Source: Calonectria ilicicola (lineage: Eukaryota > Ascomycota > Sordariomycetes > Hypocreales > Nectriaceae). Taken from it: DNA of 64,000 bases. A program made the position numbers and the translations under genes. Under the pieces are notes generated by a model that saw only the letters and a list, made by a program, of their open reading frames with translations, had not been told where the DNA came from and made no database searches. Shown here piece after piece: positions 20,967-31,216 of the stretch. The DNA is taken from contig CP085831.1 in NCBI GenBank assembly GCA_020809705.1, forward strand, positions 1,116,001 to 1,180,000. The letters run 5' to 3'. Each line of letters begins with the position of its first letter. The stretch's first letter is position 1.

Positions 20967-22268
20967 TGTATTTGTGAATCAAACGATGATTGTCTTTGTA
21001 CGTATTGATCTCTGTCGCAGCTACAACTTGTGCTCGAAGTTTGAGTTAAGGTTGCAAAGGATTGCCATTACCATCGTGCAAATTCCCGCAAGTTAAGGAG
21101 GGGGTTCAATGTGCACCGATGTAGACCCGAGCAACCAATTATTTCGACGAAGGAAATCAATGGCGGTAGCTGTGAAACATGATACAATATTGGTTGAATA
21201 ATACAAGTTGGAAATTTGCCCGCGGGGGTTACCCAAATCCAATCGCGAGCGTAAGCTGCAGTGCATTGGTTACACTGATACGAAAATTTTCTTGCGCACT
21301 CATTACCGGAGCACAGTCTCTCATCAGAATAATTCATTGGCCGAATTTACTATTGACTAAGCAAAACCTCCCTTTGGTTTGGTTGGTGTTAATACTCATA
21401 TCACAGGTGGAGAAAGCTCATGCCTTTGTGTATTGCTCATTCAACCATTCTTCATCTTTCGACGATAGACTTATTCTATGTCACTTTCTACGAAGTACAT
21501 AAACGGGAGCCTTGGGTATTTGAATCCGCGTTGTTCGACCGTGACAGGGCCCATGCCGCTGGAGCCCAGGAGCCAAGTTCATGCATTAATACAACTCATT
21601 TTATTTTGGTGTGCAGCTATGATGCATTATTCTTGGGTTCATTGGTGCGGCCTTAGCGGCTTAGTGGCAGAGTCCTCGTGTCAGAAGCTTCGTGTCGTTA
21701 TCTAGCTAACTCAAGCTAACAAGATTAGTAACCAATTTTGCATCTTTGCGTTTTTCACGATATATACCGAAAGCTTGACAAGTTGAACGGCAGACCATTA
21801 TGTATTATTAACTATTGAAGTATTGAAAATTGGCCCTGGCTTGAGCGCGAAGCTGAATCGTTTATATTCAAAGGAAATGGTGCAAGAGTTATTTTGATCA
21901 TAGAACAAAGCAGTCATTTAAACTCAATCGTCCCATTGTTTCGCATTTTCTTTGTACTAGCAAATAAAGATACCAGGGGTCTTTTACCCTTTCTCACACT
22001 ACAGAAAGTACAACAACAAAAAACAAAGGACTATGATTCAGGTGGTTGTTTTCTGCAGTAACATTGTTGAACAGTGACTCAGTCTAGCGACAGCCATAAA
22101 TCTGAGCACGTTCGTACAACTATATAAGAATAGTTGCACCATTTGAAAATTCTTCTTCTTTTAATCCCATCAAGACGAAAAACCTTCCTATTTCTCCACG
22201 GACAAAAGGCTTACAGCAGGATATTCCAAAACTCGGTTACTTTGGATTCTATTTTGACAGCGAGCACC
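20967..22268. other. Shared upstream region of the HET-S-like and DUF4097-like genes
   Basis: About 1.3 kb between divergent genes, so it probably carries promoters for both. A TATATAA box at 22121-22127 lies about 145 bp before the start of the right-hand gene. Other short frames lack support. Confidence 0.4.
22121..22130 (+). promoter_or_regulatory. TATA box of the DUF4097/amyloid-motif gene
   Basis: TATATAAGAA is placed about 145 bp upstream of the ATG at 22269, at a distance usual for fungal promoters with a 5' leader of 100 nt or more. Confidence 0.5.
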
Positions 22269-23573
22269 ATGACTCACCTCCGCACCAAGAAGCATATATT
22301 CCCTATTGGAACCGATCATGAGAAGTTGAAAATCGTCCACAAGTCCATCCCGCAGGCCATTCACGGATCTGAACCAAAGATTTCCCAGCTTAACCGTTTG
22401 ATTCAAGTCAAATTTGCGCAATCATGCGAGGGACAGCCACAGGAACCACAGGTTCAAATTGAATTTATCTCTAGTCTCTCTGGTCTAGGCGTTCATATTA
22501 AGCCATTCATCACCGACGGGCAGACAGGACTAGCCATTATTGACAACGACACGAACTTGGATCACGATTCAGTGGAGAAGCCATCCCTCATGATTAAAAT
22601 CACGATTCAATTGCCAAAAGGAAAGAAAGCAACGTTTTTAGATATTATATCAACGTGTTCGATATATTTCCAATCTTCCTTTTCGGGTGCAATGTTTCAA
22701 AACATCTCATTGCATTCTGACAGAAATATTTTATGCGCCAAGCTCGACGACCCTCAATCTGAGTATGACGCCCCGGAAAACTTCACTGCAAAGACAACTG
22801 GTGGAGGCATCGAAGGGTCGCTCCAAATTCGAGGTCGCTGCCATCTGGAGACTGATCATGGAGCCATTAACGGTGTGTTTAAGAATTTGTATCATGATCT
22901 TCCAACAAAGAGCGAAATTACGGCCAAGACGAACGATGGCGACATCACAGGAGAATTTCATCTTGTACATCAATGTCATCTCGAGACCAATAGTGGATTG
23001 ATCAACTCGGTGATTGTGAGGCCGCGTTGCCACCTGGGCCTTGAAAGCGAGCTGGTAACCGAAAACAATGATGGAGGTACTAATTTGAGAATCCAAGAGC
23101 TCGTCCACTCTGGTTCTGATGGCTCCCTTTGCCGCAACCGCGCTTGCGCCACGATCGAAGATGACGACAAGGTGTCTAACGAAAAGCACTTATCCCACAA
23201 GGGCTTCAAGACACGCCACGAGTCCACCACCGGGTCTATAAATGTTACTTTCCCGGATACATGGAAAGATTCATTTAGAAAAGTGGAAAATTACAACTTC
23301 ATCGCAGGTTCTTGCCAAAAAACAATTCTTTTCGGTGAGAAAATGGTTTCAGAGGAACCAAATCCGAAGAGAAGAAAAAGTTCAGGTTTTGATAGTGATT
23401 ATATGAGTGATAACTCTGGTAATTCCGTTTTCAGGGGCATACAATGTGGAAACAATCATGCTGAGGGTATTTTTGTTTCTGAGAATGCTTTTGTCCATGT
23501 GGGGAATGTCTATGGTGACGAGTCGCCATTTATGCGTCTGTTGAAAAAGCGGCAACGTCAGAATAGGGAGTAA
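22269..23573 (+). CDS. DUF4097-like beta-repeat protein with C-terminal amyloid motif
   Basis: Intact single-exon frame of 434 residues from the first good ATG (ACCATGACT). Residues about 170-270 contain beta-strand repeats resembling fungal DUF4097/adhesin-type proteins: FTAKTTGGGIEGS, CHLETDHGAIN, ITAKTNDGDITGE, CHLETNSGLIN. A further STTGSINVTFPDTW lies near residue 320. A basic patch PKRRKSS could be a nuclear signal. Residues 396-416 form a HET-s-type motif with AFVHVGNVYGDESP, matching both motifs of the HET-S-like protein and the N-terminus of the NLR. The placement suggests recruitment by, or seeding of, the same amyloid. I do not know this architecture from described fungal systems. 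It could be an alternative executor, an adaptor or a decoy; there is no visible signal peptide, transmembrane segment or catalytic motif. Confidence 0.7.
   Translation: MTHLRTKKHIFPIGTDHEKLKIVHKSIPQAIHGSEPKISQLNRLIQVKFAQSCEGQPQEPQVQIEFISSLSGLGVHIKPFITDGQTGLAIIDNDTNLDHDSVEKPSLMIKITIQLPKGKKATFLDIISTCSIYFQSSFSGAMFQNISLHSDRNILCAKLDDPQSEYDAPENFTAKTTGGGIEGSLQIRGRCHLETDHGAINGVFKNLYHDLPTKSEITAKTNDGDITGEFHLVHQCHLETNSGLINSVIVRPRCHLGLESELVTENNDGGTNLRIQELVHSGSDGSLCRNRACATIEDDDKVSNEKHLSHKGFKTRHESTTGSINVTFPDTWKDSFRKVENYNFIAGSCQKTILFGEKMVSEEPNPKRRKSSGFDSDYMSDNSGNSVFRGIQCGNNHAEGIFVSENAFVHVGNVYGDESPFMRLLKKRQRQNRE
23454..23516 (+). other. HET-s-type amyloid motif (third-gene copy)
   Basis: Codes residues 396-416. 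Hydrophobic residues fall at positions 6, 14 and 16, with Gly17, Asn18, Tyr20 and Gly21. It continues into DESPF, paralleling GKSPL after r2 of the HET-S-like protein. Confidence 0.7.
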
Positions 23574-24133
23574 TCTCATCCATTCCAACAGATTAAAACG
23601 GCAGATAGTTTGAATATATATGATTAGGGTATTTCATTCATGCAAACTATGTTTCAGAACATCGCAGGCTTGCAAATGTTAGAATAGAAAGAGCCATTGA
23701 GGTGATCCCCAGCTACTTCAACAGTCCCTCATTTGGAGCACAAGCTAGGCAATAATTCATATTTTCCTAGCCATGAAATTTTCCTAACCGAGAAAACCAT
23801 TATCGTTTTAGGCAGATTAATTGCAGATGCTTACAGAACATTCCGTATTAGGTGTGTGATTGATGAGGATTGCCAACCAAACCTGCACCAGGTGTCAAGA
23901 TCCTAGCTTATCTTATCTTATCTTATCAGCATACATGGTTGTGAGGAAGCCACCCTATACCTCCCACTGCCCTGCCCACTGTGTCTAATAAGATCAAGGA
24001 AAGAGGAAGACTCTATGAATTGAAAAAGTTGCAAGTGGTAATTTTATATTAATATTCGCCCTTTGGAGATTATAGATGCGAGAAAATTAGGATTCAATCA
24101 GAATTTTCCCCAACGAACACGTGTCAGACGCCT
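23574..24133. other. Intergenic with a tandem GATA-site array
   Basis: No gene seen. It contains the CTTAT pentamer array described in the next entry. Confidence 0.4.
23907..23927 (-). promoter_or_regulatory. Four tandem GATA-factor sites
   Basis: CTTATC occurs four times at 5-bp steps, giving four overlapping GATAAG sites on the minus strand. Clustered GATA sites bind AreA-type nitrogen or SreA-type iron regulators in fungi. It may equally be a neutral CTTAT microsatellite. The nearest gene it could serve is uncertain. Confidence 0.4.
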
Positions 24134-24690
24134 TTAAGACTCGTCATCTATGGCGGGAGTCTCCTGCTGGCTGACCTTGAGTGTTTGAGTAAGGCTCAAG
24201 CAGCCAATTGTGAGCATTTCGATCCGAAAGTACCATAATTTCCCTTCGAGCCACTGACTACCCCAGTCCAGCCGGGACAGAAGAGCCGTCGCGCTAGTTC
24301 GGGCCAGCCGGGAGGTTTTGCGATCTTCCTTCTGGGCATGACGTAGGGTGGTACCCACACTGATTTGGTTAATACCAAATACGAAGTGTAGCGTCCTGCA
24401 AAATGAAGCCCTATTTTCTTTGCGTGGTCCAATAAATACCCAGTGGTTGTTTTGTAGAAAAGACTGGAAATATGGCGCGGGAAAATCTGGATACTGAAAT
24501 GCAATAGTAAATCTTGGTTCGCTAATGTGCCATGCCTTGCGTGCAGAAGAATCAGACCACACAATCCTCGGGGAAAATAATTGAGGCCAGTGACAACTCG
24601 GGCTAGTGCAGCTTGGAGGAATGAATCCATGCACACACTCTCCAGGAGAAGGGGGCCATTTCGTTGCCAATAAAAGCCCCAACGTCTTGT
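24134..24690 (-). CDS. Unrecognised possible exon
   Basis: An open frame of about 185 codons without an in-frame ATG near its start, ending DDES-stop. Its second half (LRHAQKEDRKTSRLARTSAT, then LLSRLDWGSQWLEGKLWYF) looks like charged helical coding sequence. A second long frame overlaps it, so this may be chance. No domain is recognised; it would need an upstream exon. Confidence 0.25.
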
Positions 24691-24699
24691 CACCCAACC

Positions 24700-25262
24700 C
24701 TGACTGGGAAATTTAGGTTAACCTTAATATTCTACCCGTGCGCGCAGCTTACGAAAGGTGCTGGCGCGTTGCTGAGAATGACAGGGATCCGCATAATTCT
24801 CCCTACTCGTCCCACTTAATGACCCTCATTGAGAAAGTCTGAACAGGGGGGATTTTCTATCTCTGTACCACACTCTAAAATATCATTATCTCGATGTAAG
24901 ACATAAGCTAGGTAGCTGGTAGACAGATCAACAAGAGCGGCAAGGCCAATGCACTGTTAGCCCGGCTTCTCAATTCTGGATCAAGTGCCGTCAAACTCAT
25001 CGTATTTTATTAATAGCCTCAATTTTTTTTTACATTACCCCCTGAATGGATCCGTGTTCCTGGCCAATGGGGCTGTGCTACGACGTCCATGTGCAGCGAC
25101 AAGTGGCCAGTGGGCCGGCAATCCACCTTTCATGACTCCTTGAAACGGGGTGACGAGGAAGACCCAGACCTAATAATATAATTCGTTAACTGATCCCGCA
25201 AAAAATGTGGCTCGACATGATGGCCACTTTGGACACGGCCAAAACCTCAACCTGCAATCATC
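24700..25262 (+). promoter_or_regulatory. Upstream region of the bestrophin-like gene
   Basis: About 560 bp without a supported gene. A T-rich tract lies near 25022-25035. It presumably includes the promoter of the bestrophin-like gene. Confidence 0.3.
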
Positions 25263-26711
25263 ATGGCCGACTCTTCCAACCACTCCATCAGCTCCGAGCG
25301 TACCGTCATGTCGGACCCAAACACGCACCCCAGGCCGACGACAGGTCTTGAGCATGTCGATTCCATCGATGTCGCCAATTCTCCCGTTGGGAACCGGGAT
25401 ACGAAGCCTGCGACCTCATTCAAGATCGGGGCCAAGCCGCCGCCCATATTCCACGAAACTCCCCACGATCTCGAACATTACTTTACCGGACCTCGTGATA
25501 TTGCCAGACACTCCAAATGGCCGCTTATATTGAGGGTGCACGGAAGCATTCTTCCTCGACTTATTCTGCCAGTCCTTTTTTTCGGTGCTTGGGCTACAGG
25601 CATGATTTTGATCCACAACGAAGTCTACGATATCAGCGTTGACTCTATTCTCCTTACCATTCTGGGTTTTGTCGTCGGTCTCAGTCTCACTTTTCGCTGC
25701 TCTACTGCCTACGAACGATACAACGAGGGCCGCCGCTGCTGGAGTCAGCTCGTTCAAGGATCGCAGTCCCTGGGCCGCGTCATCTGGATCCACGTAAATG
25801 ACGAAGGCTGCGAGGACTCTCAGGAGCTCACCATCAGAAAGCTGAGCGCCATGAACCTTGTCGTTGCCTTCTCCATCGCCCTCAAGCATGCCCTACGATT
25901 CGAACCCTACAGTGGTTACCCCGATCTAAAGCCTCTGATTGGCCATCTTGAAGTCATGGCGCAGGAATCCGTTGAAGACGAGACTAATGGCGCAGCTCCC
26001 AAACGGAAGAACTTTTTCAAGTCCACCGGTGAATATTTAGGTTTCTCCTTCGCCTCCAGCAACCCCCGAAAGGCCCTCAAAAAGGCAGCTAAACCACTTG
26101 GTAATCTTCCACTCGAAATTCTCAACTATCTAGCTCTCAGCATCGACTCGTTCCACCTCAACAACCAGATCCGCGTCTTTAACCATGAGGCTATTGCATA
26201 CAATCAGATCACCCTCATGAACGACATTATGATCAACTGCAAACGTGTTCTCGATACTCCCCTCCCCATCGCCTACAGTATTGCCATTAGTCAAACCGCC
26301 TTTGTTTACGTCTTGCTCCTCCCCTTCCAGCTTATCGATAAGCTTAGCTGGGTTACTATTCCGGCCACTATGGTCGCAGCTTATGTCATTCTTGGCCTTC
26401 TCTATATTGGCCAAGAAATCGAGAATCCGTTTGGTTTTGATGTCAACGACTTGCCGCTTGAGGACTACTGCGAGCAAATTGCCGAGGACATGGACATCAC
26501 TGCTTCGCATGACAAGCGAGAGACTAGATCATTCCACTTGAAAAGCACCAACATGCCCTTGTACCCCGTGAGCAAGGCCCCTGCTAGTGCCTGGACCCAG
26601 CGCGATGGCGCCAAACTGCAGGAGACCATCAGAATGAAGCCCAAGACCATCTTCGAAATGCGCCAGCAAACTGCAAACGGAAACCAAATTGCTACTCCCA
26701 AGCAGTCTTAG
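25263..26711 (+). CDS. Bestrophin-like (UPF0187/RFP-TM) anion channel
   Basis: Intact single-exon protein of 482 residues. It belongs to the bestrophin/UPF0187 membrane family, whose members are proposed chloride or anion channels. After a polar N-terminus of about 95 residues come hydrophobic segments at about 98-118 (ILPRLILPVLFFGAWATGMI) and 126-145, then the family-typical FRCSTAYERYNEGRRCW. A second membrane pair lies at about 335-385 (TAFVYVLLLPFQLIDKLSW, then a segment ending AAYVILGLLYIG), followed by the signature EIENPFGFDVNDLPLEDYC. The ATG at 25263 is the first in frame. A location in plasma or organelle membrane is inferred. It has G/C-rich third positions, unlike the decayed neighbours. 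Confidence 0.88.
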   Translation: MADSSNHSISSERTVMSDPNTHPRPTTGLEHVDSIDVANSPVGNRDTKPATSFKIGAKPPPIFHETPHDLEHYFTGPRDIARHSKWPLILRVHGSILPRLILPVLFFGAWATGMILIHNEVYDISVDSILLTILGFVVGLSLTFRCSTAYERYNEGRRCWSQLVQGSQSLGRVIWIHVNDEGCEDSQELTIRKLSAMNLVVAFSIALKHALRFEPYSGYPDLKPLIGHLEVMAQESVEDETNGAAPKRKNFFKSTGEYLGFSFASSNPRKALKKAAKPLGNLPLEILNYLALSIDSFHLNNQIRVFNHEAIAYNQITLMNDIMINCKRVLDTPLPIAYSIAISQTAFVYVLLLPFQLIDKLSWVTIPATMVAAYVILGLLYIGQEIENPFGFDVNDLPLEDYCEQIAEDMDITASHDKRETRSFHLKSTNMPLYPVSKAPASAWTQRDGAKLQETIRMKPKTIFEMRQQTANGNQIATPKQS

Positions 26712-28614
26712 GGAAACGGTAGCGTGTACAATATTTTACAAGTCCCATGGCGATGCTTTATTGGCGCAATTTGTTTTTCAATCATCAAAATAAGCGAGGT
26801 TACTCCCCGAAAAAGCGGGTGTTGTTAAAATTAGACTGTCTAGGATATATTTAGTTTTTGTTCTTTTGTCCTTTTTTTGGCGCGATTCTTCGGTAGCGAA
26901 TTTATCATAGGAAAATTGCACACGGAAGATGGTCTGCAAAAGGATCATCCAATCAAAAAATTTGAACCAATTGCACTCAAACAAAGTCTCCCCCCTAAAA
27001 AAGAAAAACTTTTCTTGATTTCCCGCTGGATATGTTTGCCAGTCTCTGAAATGCGGCGGAGTGCGCCGCCAATAGAGAAAAGCCTGACCCTCTGCTAGCA
27101 TAATCTTTTGTTATACCACCCATGAATGACCCAGAATTGTGCAGGCCCATTTTTGCTGCAAGGGTCTAAGTTAATTCCTGTAGCCATTTCGGTTTGAATA
27201 TGCAACTCTTATTTTCTTTCAGGGCGCTGTATATCATTTATTTGAAGCCCAACATATTAACTTTCAGTTTCTATTCAATGGCACGATGTTCAAATGTCCG
27301 AGGATCAAATGTGATGGGTACGGTTGAAGAAAGAACTAGCTGTAGTTAACATATGCTTCTAGTAACAGATATAGGTATTTCAATAATTATTGTGGGCATA
27401 AATAAAAATCTTTGTTCTGCCTGAAAAATTCCAACTGGTTACTTCGACTTCATTGATCGTTTTAGTCGTGGTGAGTATTCGAATTGTGAAGAGATTTATA
27501 ATAGATTTGAAAAATTGCATTCTGATCTAGTAACTTGGCTCGAGACCTGATGACTAGCATGAGATGATCTTATGGGAATTACGGGATGCTATTGCCGGGA
27601 CTAGTCGTGAGCAATCGATACATACATTGATTTCGCCGCTGCCGTCGCGGCAAAATACCCTGTATCAGCGGGATGACGGCCTCAGTGCCGGGCACGATCC
27701 TCGTGCTCCAACTTAATAAATGGCCTCAGATGTCGTCAACGGCGTCATTCAAGCCAGCCACTTTGATATGATTGGACTTTAGAGACACGGGGTTGATTTA
27801 GGCCACATCCTCGAGACACGGGAGAATTTTAGCTGCAGCTGGGCGCTCCTCAGCAAAAAATCGGGGACTGGGAGACTTTTTCGTTATCTTGTACACCAGC
27901 ATATCCTGTACAGTTTCAAGTTTTGGGAATTTCACAACTGCAAATTCCGCTTTAAGTTGGTCTTGAACATCGTGTGGCACTCTAATCTAGTACCTTCAGT
28001 GCTGACGGCTGTAATAAATTCCACGTGTTTTATCGAAATATTTGAGTCGAGACTCTTTGACAAAGCCTCCGTCAAAAGTACTTTCTAAACTGGCTAGGCT
28101 CAAAATAACATACACGTCAGCAAATGCTAGCGGCTATCACTGGTCTATTGAAACTCGTGTTCTTGCGTTGCCAACTTTTCCTTTTAGAGATCCCGCAGGT
28201 CGATAAGCCAATGATAGCACAAACACTGCAATGGCTTAACCCGGAAAAGAATACTGTTTCCACCATGCCCATCAAGTCTATCCACAACTGTCCCGCTGTG
28301 GGGTTCGACGGTATCTCTGTCTGCCGCGTGGTTTTAGTAGTTTAGTACGTCATCGGTTTTGTGCCGTGGTGAATAGTTTGAGAGGAACTGAGCAATGACC
28401 TGCAGGTATAAGAGCGAAGCGAAGGCAAGTAAACTTGGAATGCTCTTATGATCAGATCAACCCAAGCGATCTCACCCAAAACAAAACAATTCCTGATCTA
28501 AATATGTGCTTCCCAACAAGAGCTTTGCGCAGCCGCTTCTTTGTTCCTCAGCCGGGCCCTTTGAGGCCATGTGTTCGAATTCAATGGCCTATTAAATCAA
28601 GTTTATCTTGTGCC
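26712..28614. other. Long intergenic region
   Basis: About 1.9 kb with no supported gene. A 60-codon minus-strand frame (27798-27980, containing VYKITKKSPSPRFFAEE) looks like a possible relic but has no ATG and no partner exon. A TATA-like GGTATAAGAG lies at about 28406, roughly 210 bp before the acyltransferase start. Confidence 0.35.
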
Positions 28615-30084
28615 ATGGCTCAGCGCCGATCAATCCAAGTGCCGACACCGGTGTGGTCTTCAACCAGAAACACATTGCAAAGGCCGATGAATTTACTCGA
28701 GATTTGGTTTCGAGACATTTGTTCTGGTGGCCCAGTTTGTGACCGAGACCCTCTCGCCATCATGATCACACTGAAGCTAAAATTTCCCGAATCTATTTCC
28801 GATCCTACCGCATATCTCCGTCATGCTTGGGTACTAGTTCGACAGAAATATCCCCTGTTGGGTGCTGTGTATCCACTTTCAGAAAGGTATGGCCCAGAAA
28901 AGAATCAGGTCACACTTAGTATGGTTGATTCACAAGAGTGGTTGCGGACAACATTCATGGTGAATCAAGGAGATGCAGTCATGTTTAATACGGCAGATGA
29001 TGTTGTCAAACGCAGCCCCCCATTTCCAGTAACGCTTCATTGGTTTCCAGATACCTCGGAGCTCGTTTTACGCAGATCACACCAGGGCAGTGATGGTATG
29101 ACGGTTTTCAAGGTGTTGCATTACTTGATGAAAAATCTCACGTCTACCCTTCAACCAGAACTTAGCACCGATGCCAGTATTTACACCAATTTGAGCACTG
29201 GATTGAGTGATGCATCGAGATTTGACCCTGCCAGCCCCATGCCTTCTTATATATCGAAAGCCGTCGACAAGCTTTTTGAAATCTCCACGAAAAGCAATCA
29301 GCAAATTTCGTTACCTGTGCGCGAGGGCTCAACAATTAACCCTCCGGGCGATGTTAATCAGCTTCGAATTTCTTTTGATGAGAAAACATCAGAGCGAATT
29401 AAAAATGCATGTTCCGACAGGGGTATCAGCATCGCGTCAGTACTGCACGCCTCTATTATTCGTGCGATTTCTTCGTTTCCACAACATTCCGACGCGAAGA
29501 ATGCACCCAGTGTGCTCCTTATGAGTCTCCGAAGATTTTTGCCCAAGTCATATCAAGGAGAAGAGCACGCTGTAGGCTTTTATGTATTTCCATTTCCATT
29601 CTGTATATCGGATGTCGGAGACTATCAGTCCTTGGACGAGTTAGCTCAGAAAATAGGTGCCATTTACTCATCAGGCATAGAGCTCCCCAAAGATGATCAA
29701 GGAAAACCAGTCAACATTATTGACATTCTATTACCTTTCTGCCACAAATATATAAAATTCGCCAAAGAAAACCTTCTCGCTCCCCCTCCGCCACCCTCAA
29801 CTCTTGTTAGCAGTTTGGGGTTATTGGAGAAAATTATTCAGCGGGAGTATGCATGCGGCAATGGAGAAGAGAAGGTCCAAGTTGAGGACTTCTGGCTTGC
29901 ATTAGATGTCACTGTACCTGTACCTGTCTTTCACGTCTGGACTTTCCGAGATAAGATCAACATTCAAATTTGTTTCAACGAAAGTTACTTCGATAATCAA
30001 TTGATGGAAGAAGTCCTTGATAGGACTAAAAATGAGTTGATTGGAGGACTCAGCATTGGAGGAAATAACAAAACTATAATATAA
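28615..30084 (+). CDS. Condensation/acyltransferase-like protein
   Basis: Protein of 489 residues from the ATG in GCCATGGCT; the frame is open further upstream but from a non-ATG codon. It has the HxxxD(G) motif of the CoA-dependent acyltransferase/condensation superfamily (SHQGSDGMTVF, H156 and D160) and a C-terminal half with SVLHASIIRAI and LLMSLRRFLP as in fungal Tri3-like O-acetyltransferases. Such enzymes transfer an acyl group from CoA to an alcohol or amine, often in secondary metabolism, but no biosynthetic core gene lies in this window. No introns, signal peptide or membrane segments. The DFGWG motif of plant-type BAHD enzymes is absent. The substrate is unknown. Confidence 0.7.
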   Translation: MAQRRSIQVPTPVWSSTRNTLQRPMNLLEIWFRDICSGGPVCDRDPLAIMITLKLKFPESISDPTAYLRHAWVLVRQKYPLLGAVYPLSERYGPEKNQVTLSMVDSQEWLRTTFMVNQGDAVMFNTADDVVKRSPPFPVTLHWFPDTSELVLRRSHQGSDGMTVFKVLHYLMKNLTSTLQPELSTDASIYTNLSTGLSDASRFDPASPMPSYISKAVDKLFEISTKSNQQISLPVREGSTINPPGDVNQLRISFDEKTSERIKNACSDRGISIASVLHASIIRAISSFPQHSDAKNAPSVLLMSLRRFLPKSYQGEEHAVGFYVFPFPFCISDVGDYQSLDELAQKIGAIYSSGIELPKDDQGKPVNIIDILLPFCHKYIKFAKENLLAPPPPPSTLVSSLGLLEKIIQREYACGNGEEKVQVEDFWLALDVTVPVPVFHVWTFRDKINIQICFNESYFDNQLMEEVLDRTKNELIGGLSIGGNNKTII

Positions 30085-31216
30085 AGTTGAAAGTTTTGAG
30101 TATAAATAAAAAAAACATGCTTAGGTCTCCAGGTGCAAAATTATCCGCTTTGTTAGGAAAAGAGTCTGGGTGCAAGGATGAGCTGTCAGGACATTGCATC
30201 CTTAGCGACACGACATCACGATCGCATCGACTCTGCAACTCCAACTTTTCAGAATCGTATTAACAAACATAGTCTCCTCAAGGCTTTTCCGATCTTACGA
30301 ACCGCCAAGATGCTATAATAAGATGACGAGCAGCATATTCTTAGGGCTATAGGGTATCCTCTTCTCACGATGATTGATTCAAACAATGTGCATATTGATC
30401 CAATACTCCGCATGTTCCATCCGCATTCCCTCAATTGTTTCAGTATTTAAAGTGTAGGGACGGAGGTGAGCCAATATGATTTCACGCCTAACTGGCACTG
30501 GTATAGCTTGCGAGCTCACTGACATTGAGTTCCTGTCACCCACCGGAATGCTCGACGATCGCCCGATCGTGGCACCAAGGGTCAGATGCTGCTGATCTCA
30601 GATAATAATAGAAGAGGTCGGGGGAAAGGACAATTGCTAGAATGCATCAAGTTAGCCCGGGTAAGCACAGAGTAGACAGTTTGTGATGGCCAGCGCATTA
30701 GGTAGTACTGCTTGCTTATTAGAACTGCGGCACAGTCAAAATTTTGTTTCATGTTTCCGTCTACTGCATCATGCTGCAAGGTGCACGGTGACACGACGTT
30801 GCAGCAACCCAAACAATCAGGCCACGTGAGAGAGGGCAGAAGTAGGGTACAAAACTCTTCATCCGAGCACCCTGTGATCTGTCAAGTTTGGTGGATCTTG
30901 CAGTGACGTGTGGGTATGAAAACCGTTGAAGAGCTTGGCCAAAAGTGGACCACCCCTGCTCTGTCCATGATACGAAGGGCCCATCAAGATGCGAGCGGCC
31001 GGTGCAGTGGCCAATGGACCAGGGTTCAGTTCTGTTGTCACAATCGACAACGGCATCCAAAACGCAGAAAGCCCACAAATGAATGCTCCTTATGAAAATA
31101 AAAATCCCCAACGGGCCGTTCCTGTACATCTGCAATTGAGGCGTCTGTGCGCCTTGGCCATATAAGCACGAACAGCAGGGCCAATCCTGGTGCCAATATG
31201 TGCTCCAGCTATTGCA
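30085..31216. other. Intergenic region
   Basis: No supported gene. Short frames on both strands overlap. The promoter of the CFEM receptor should lie at the right end. Confidence 0.4.

Noticed and set aside
21640..21700. tRNA-like stretch GCGGCTTAGTGGCAGAG
   Set aside because: It resembles a tRNA A box, but there is no B box (GGTTCGANTCC-like) downstream and no cloverleaf could be drawn.
24134..24697. Two long overlapping minus frames as two genes
   Set aside because: Neither starts at ATG and they overlap; at most one exon is kept, with low confidence.
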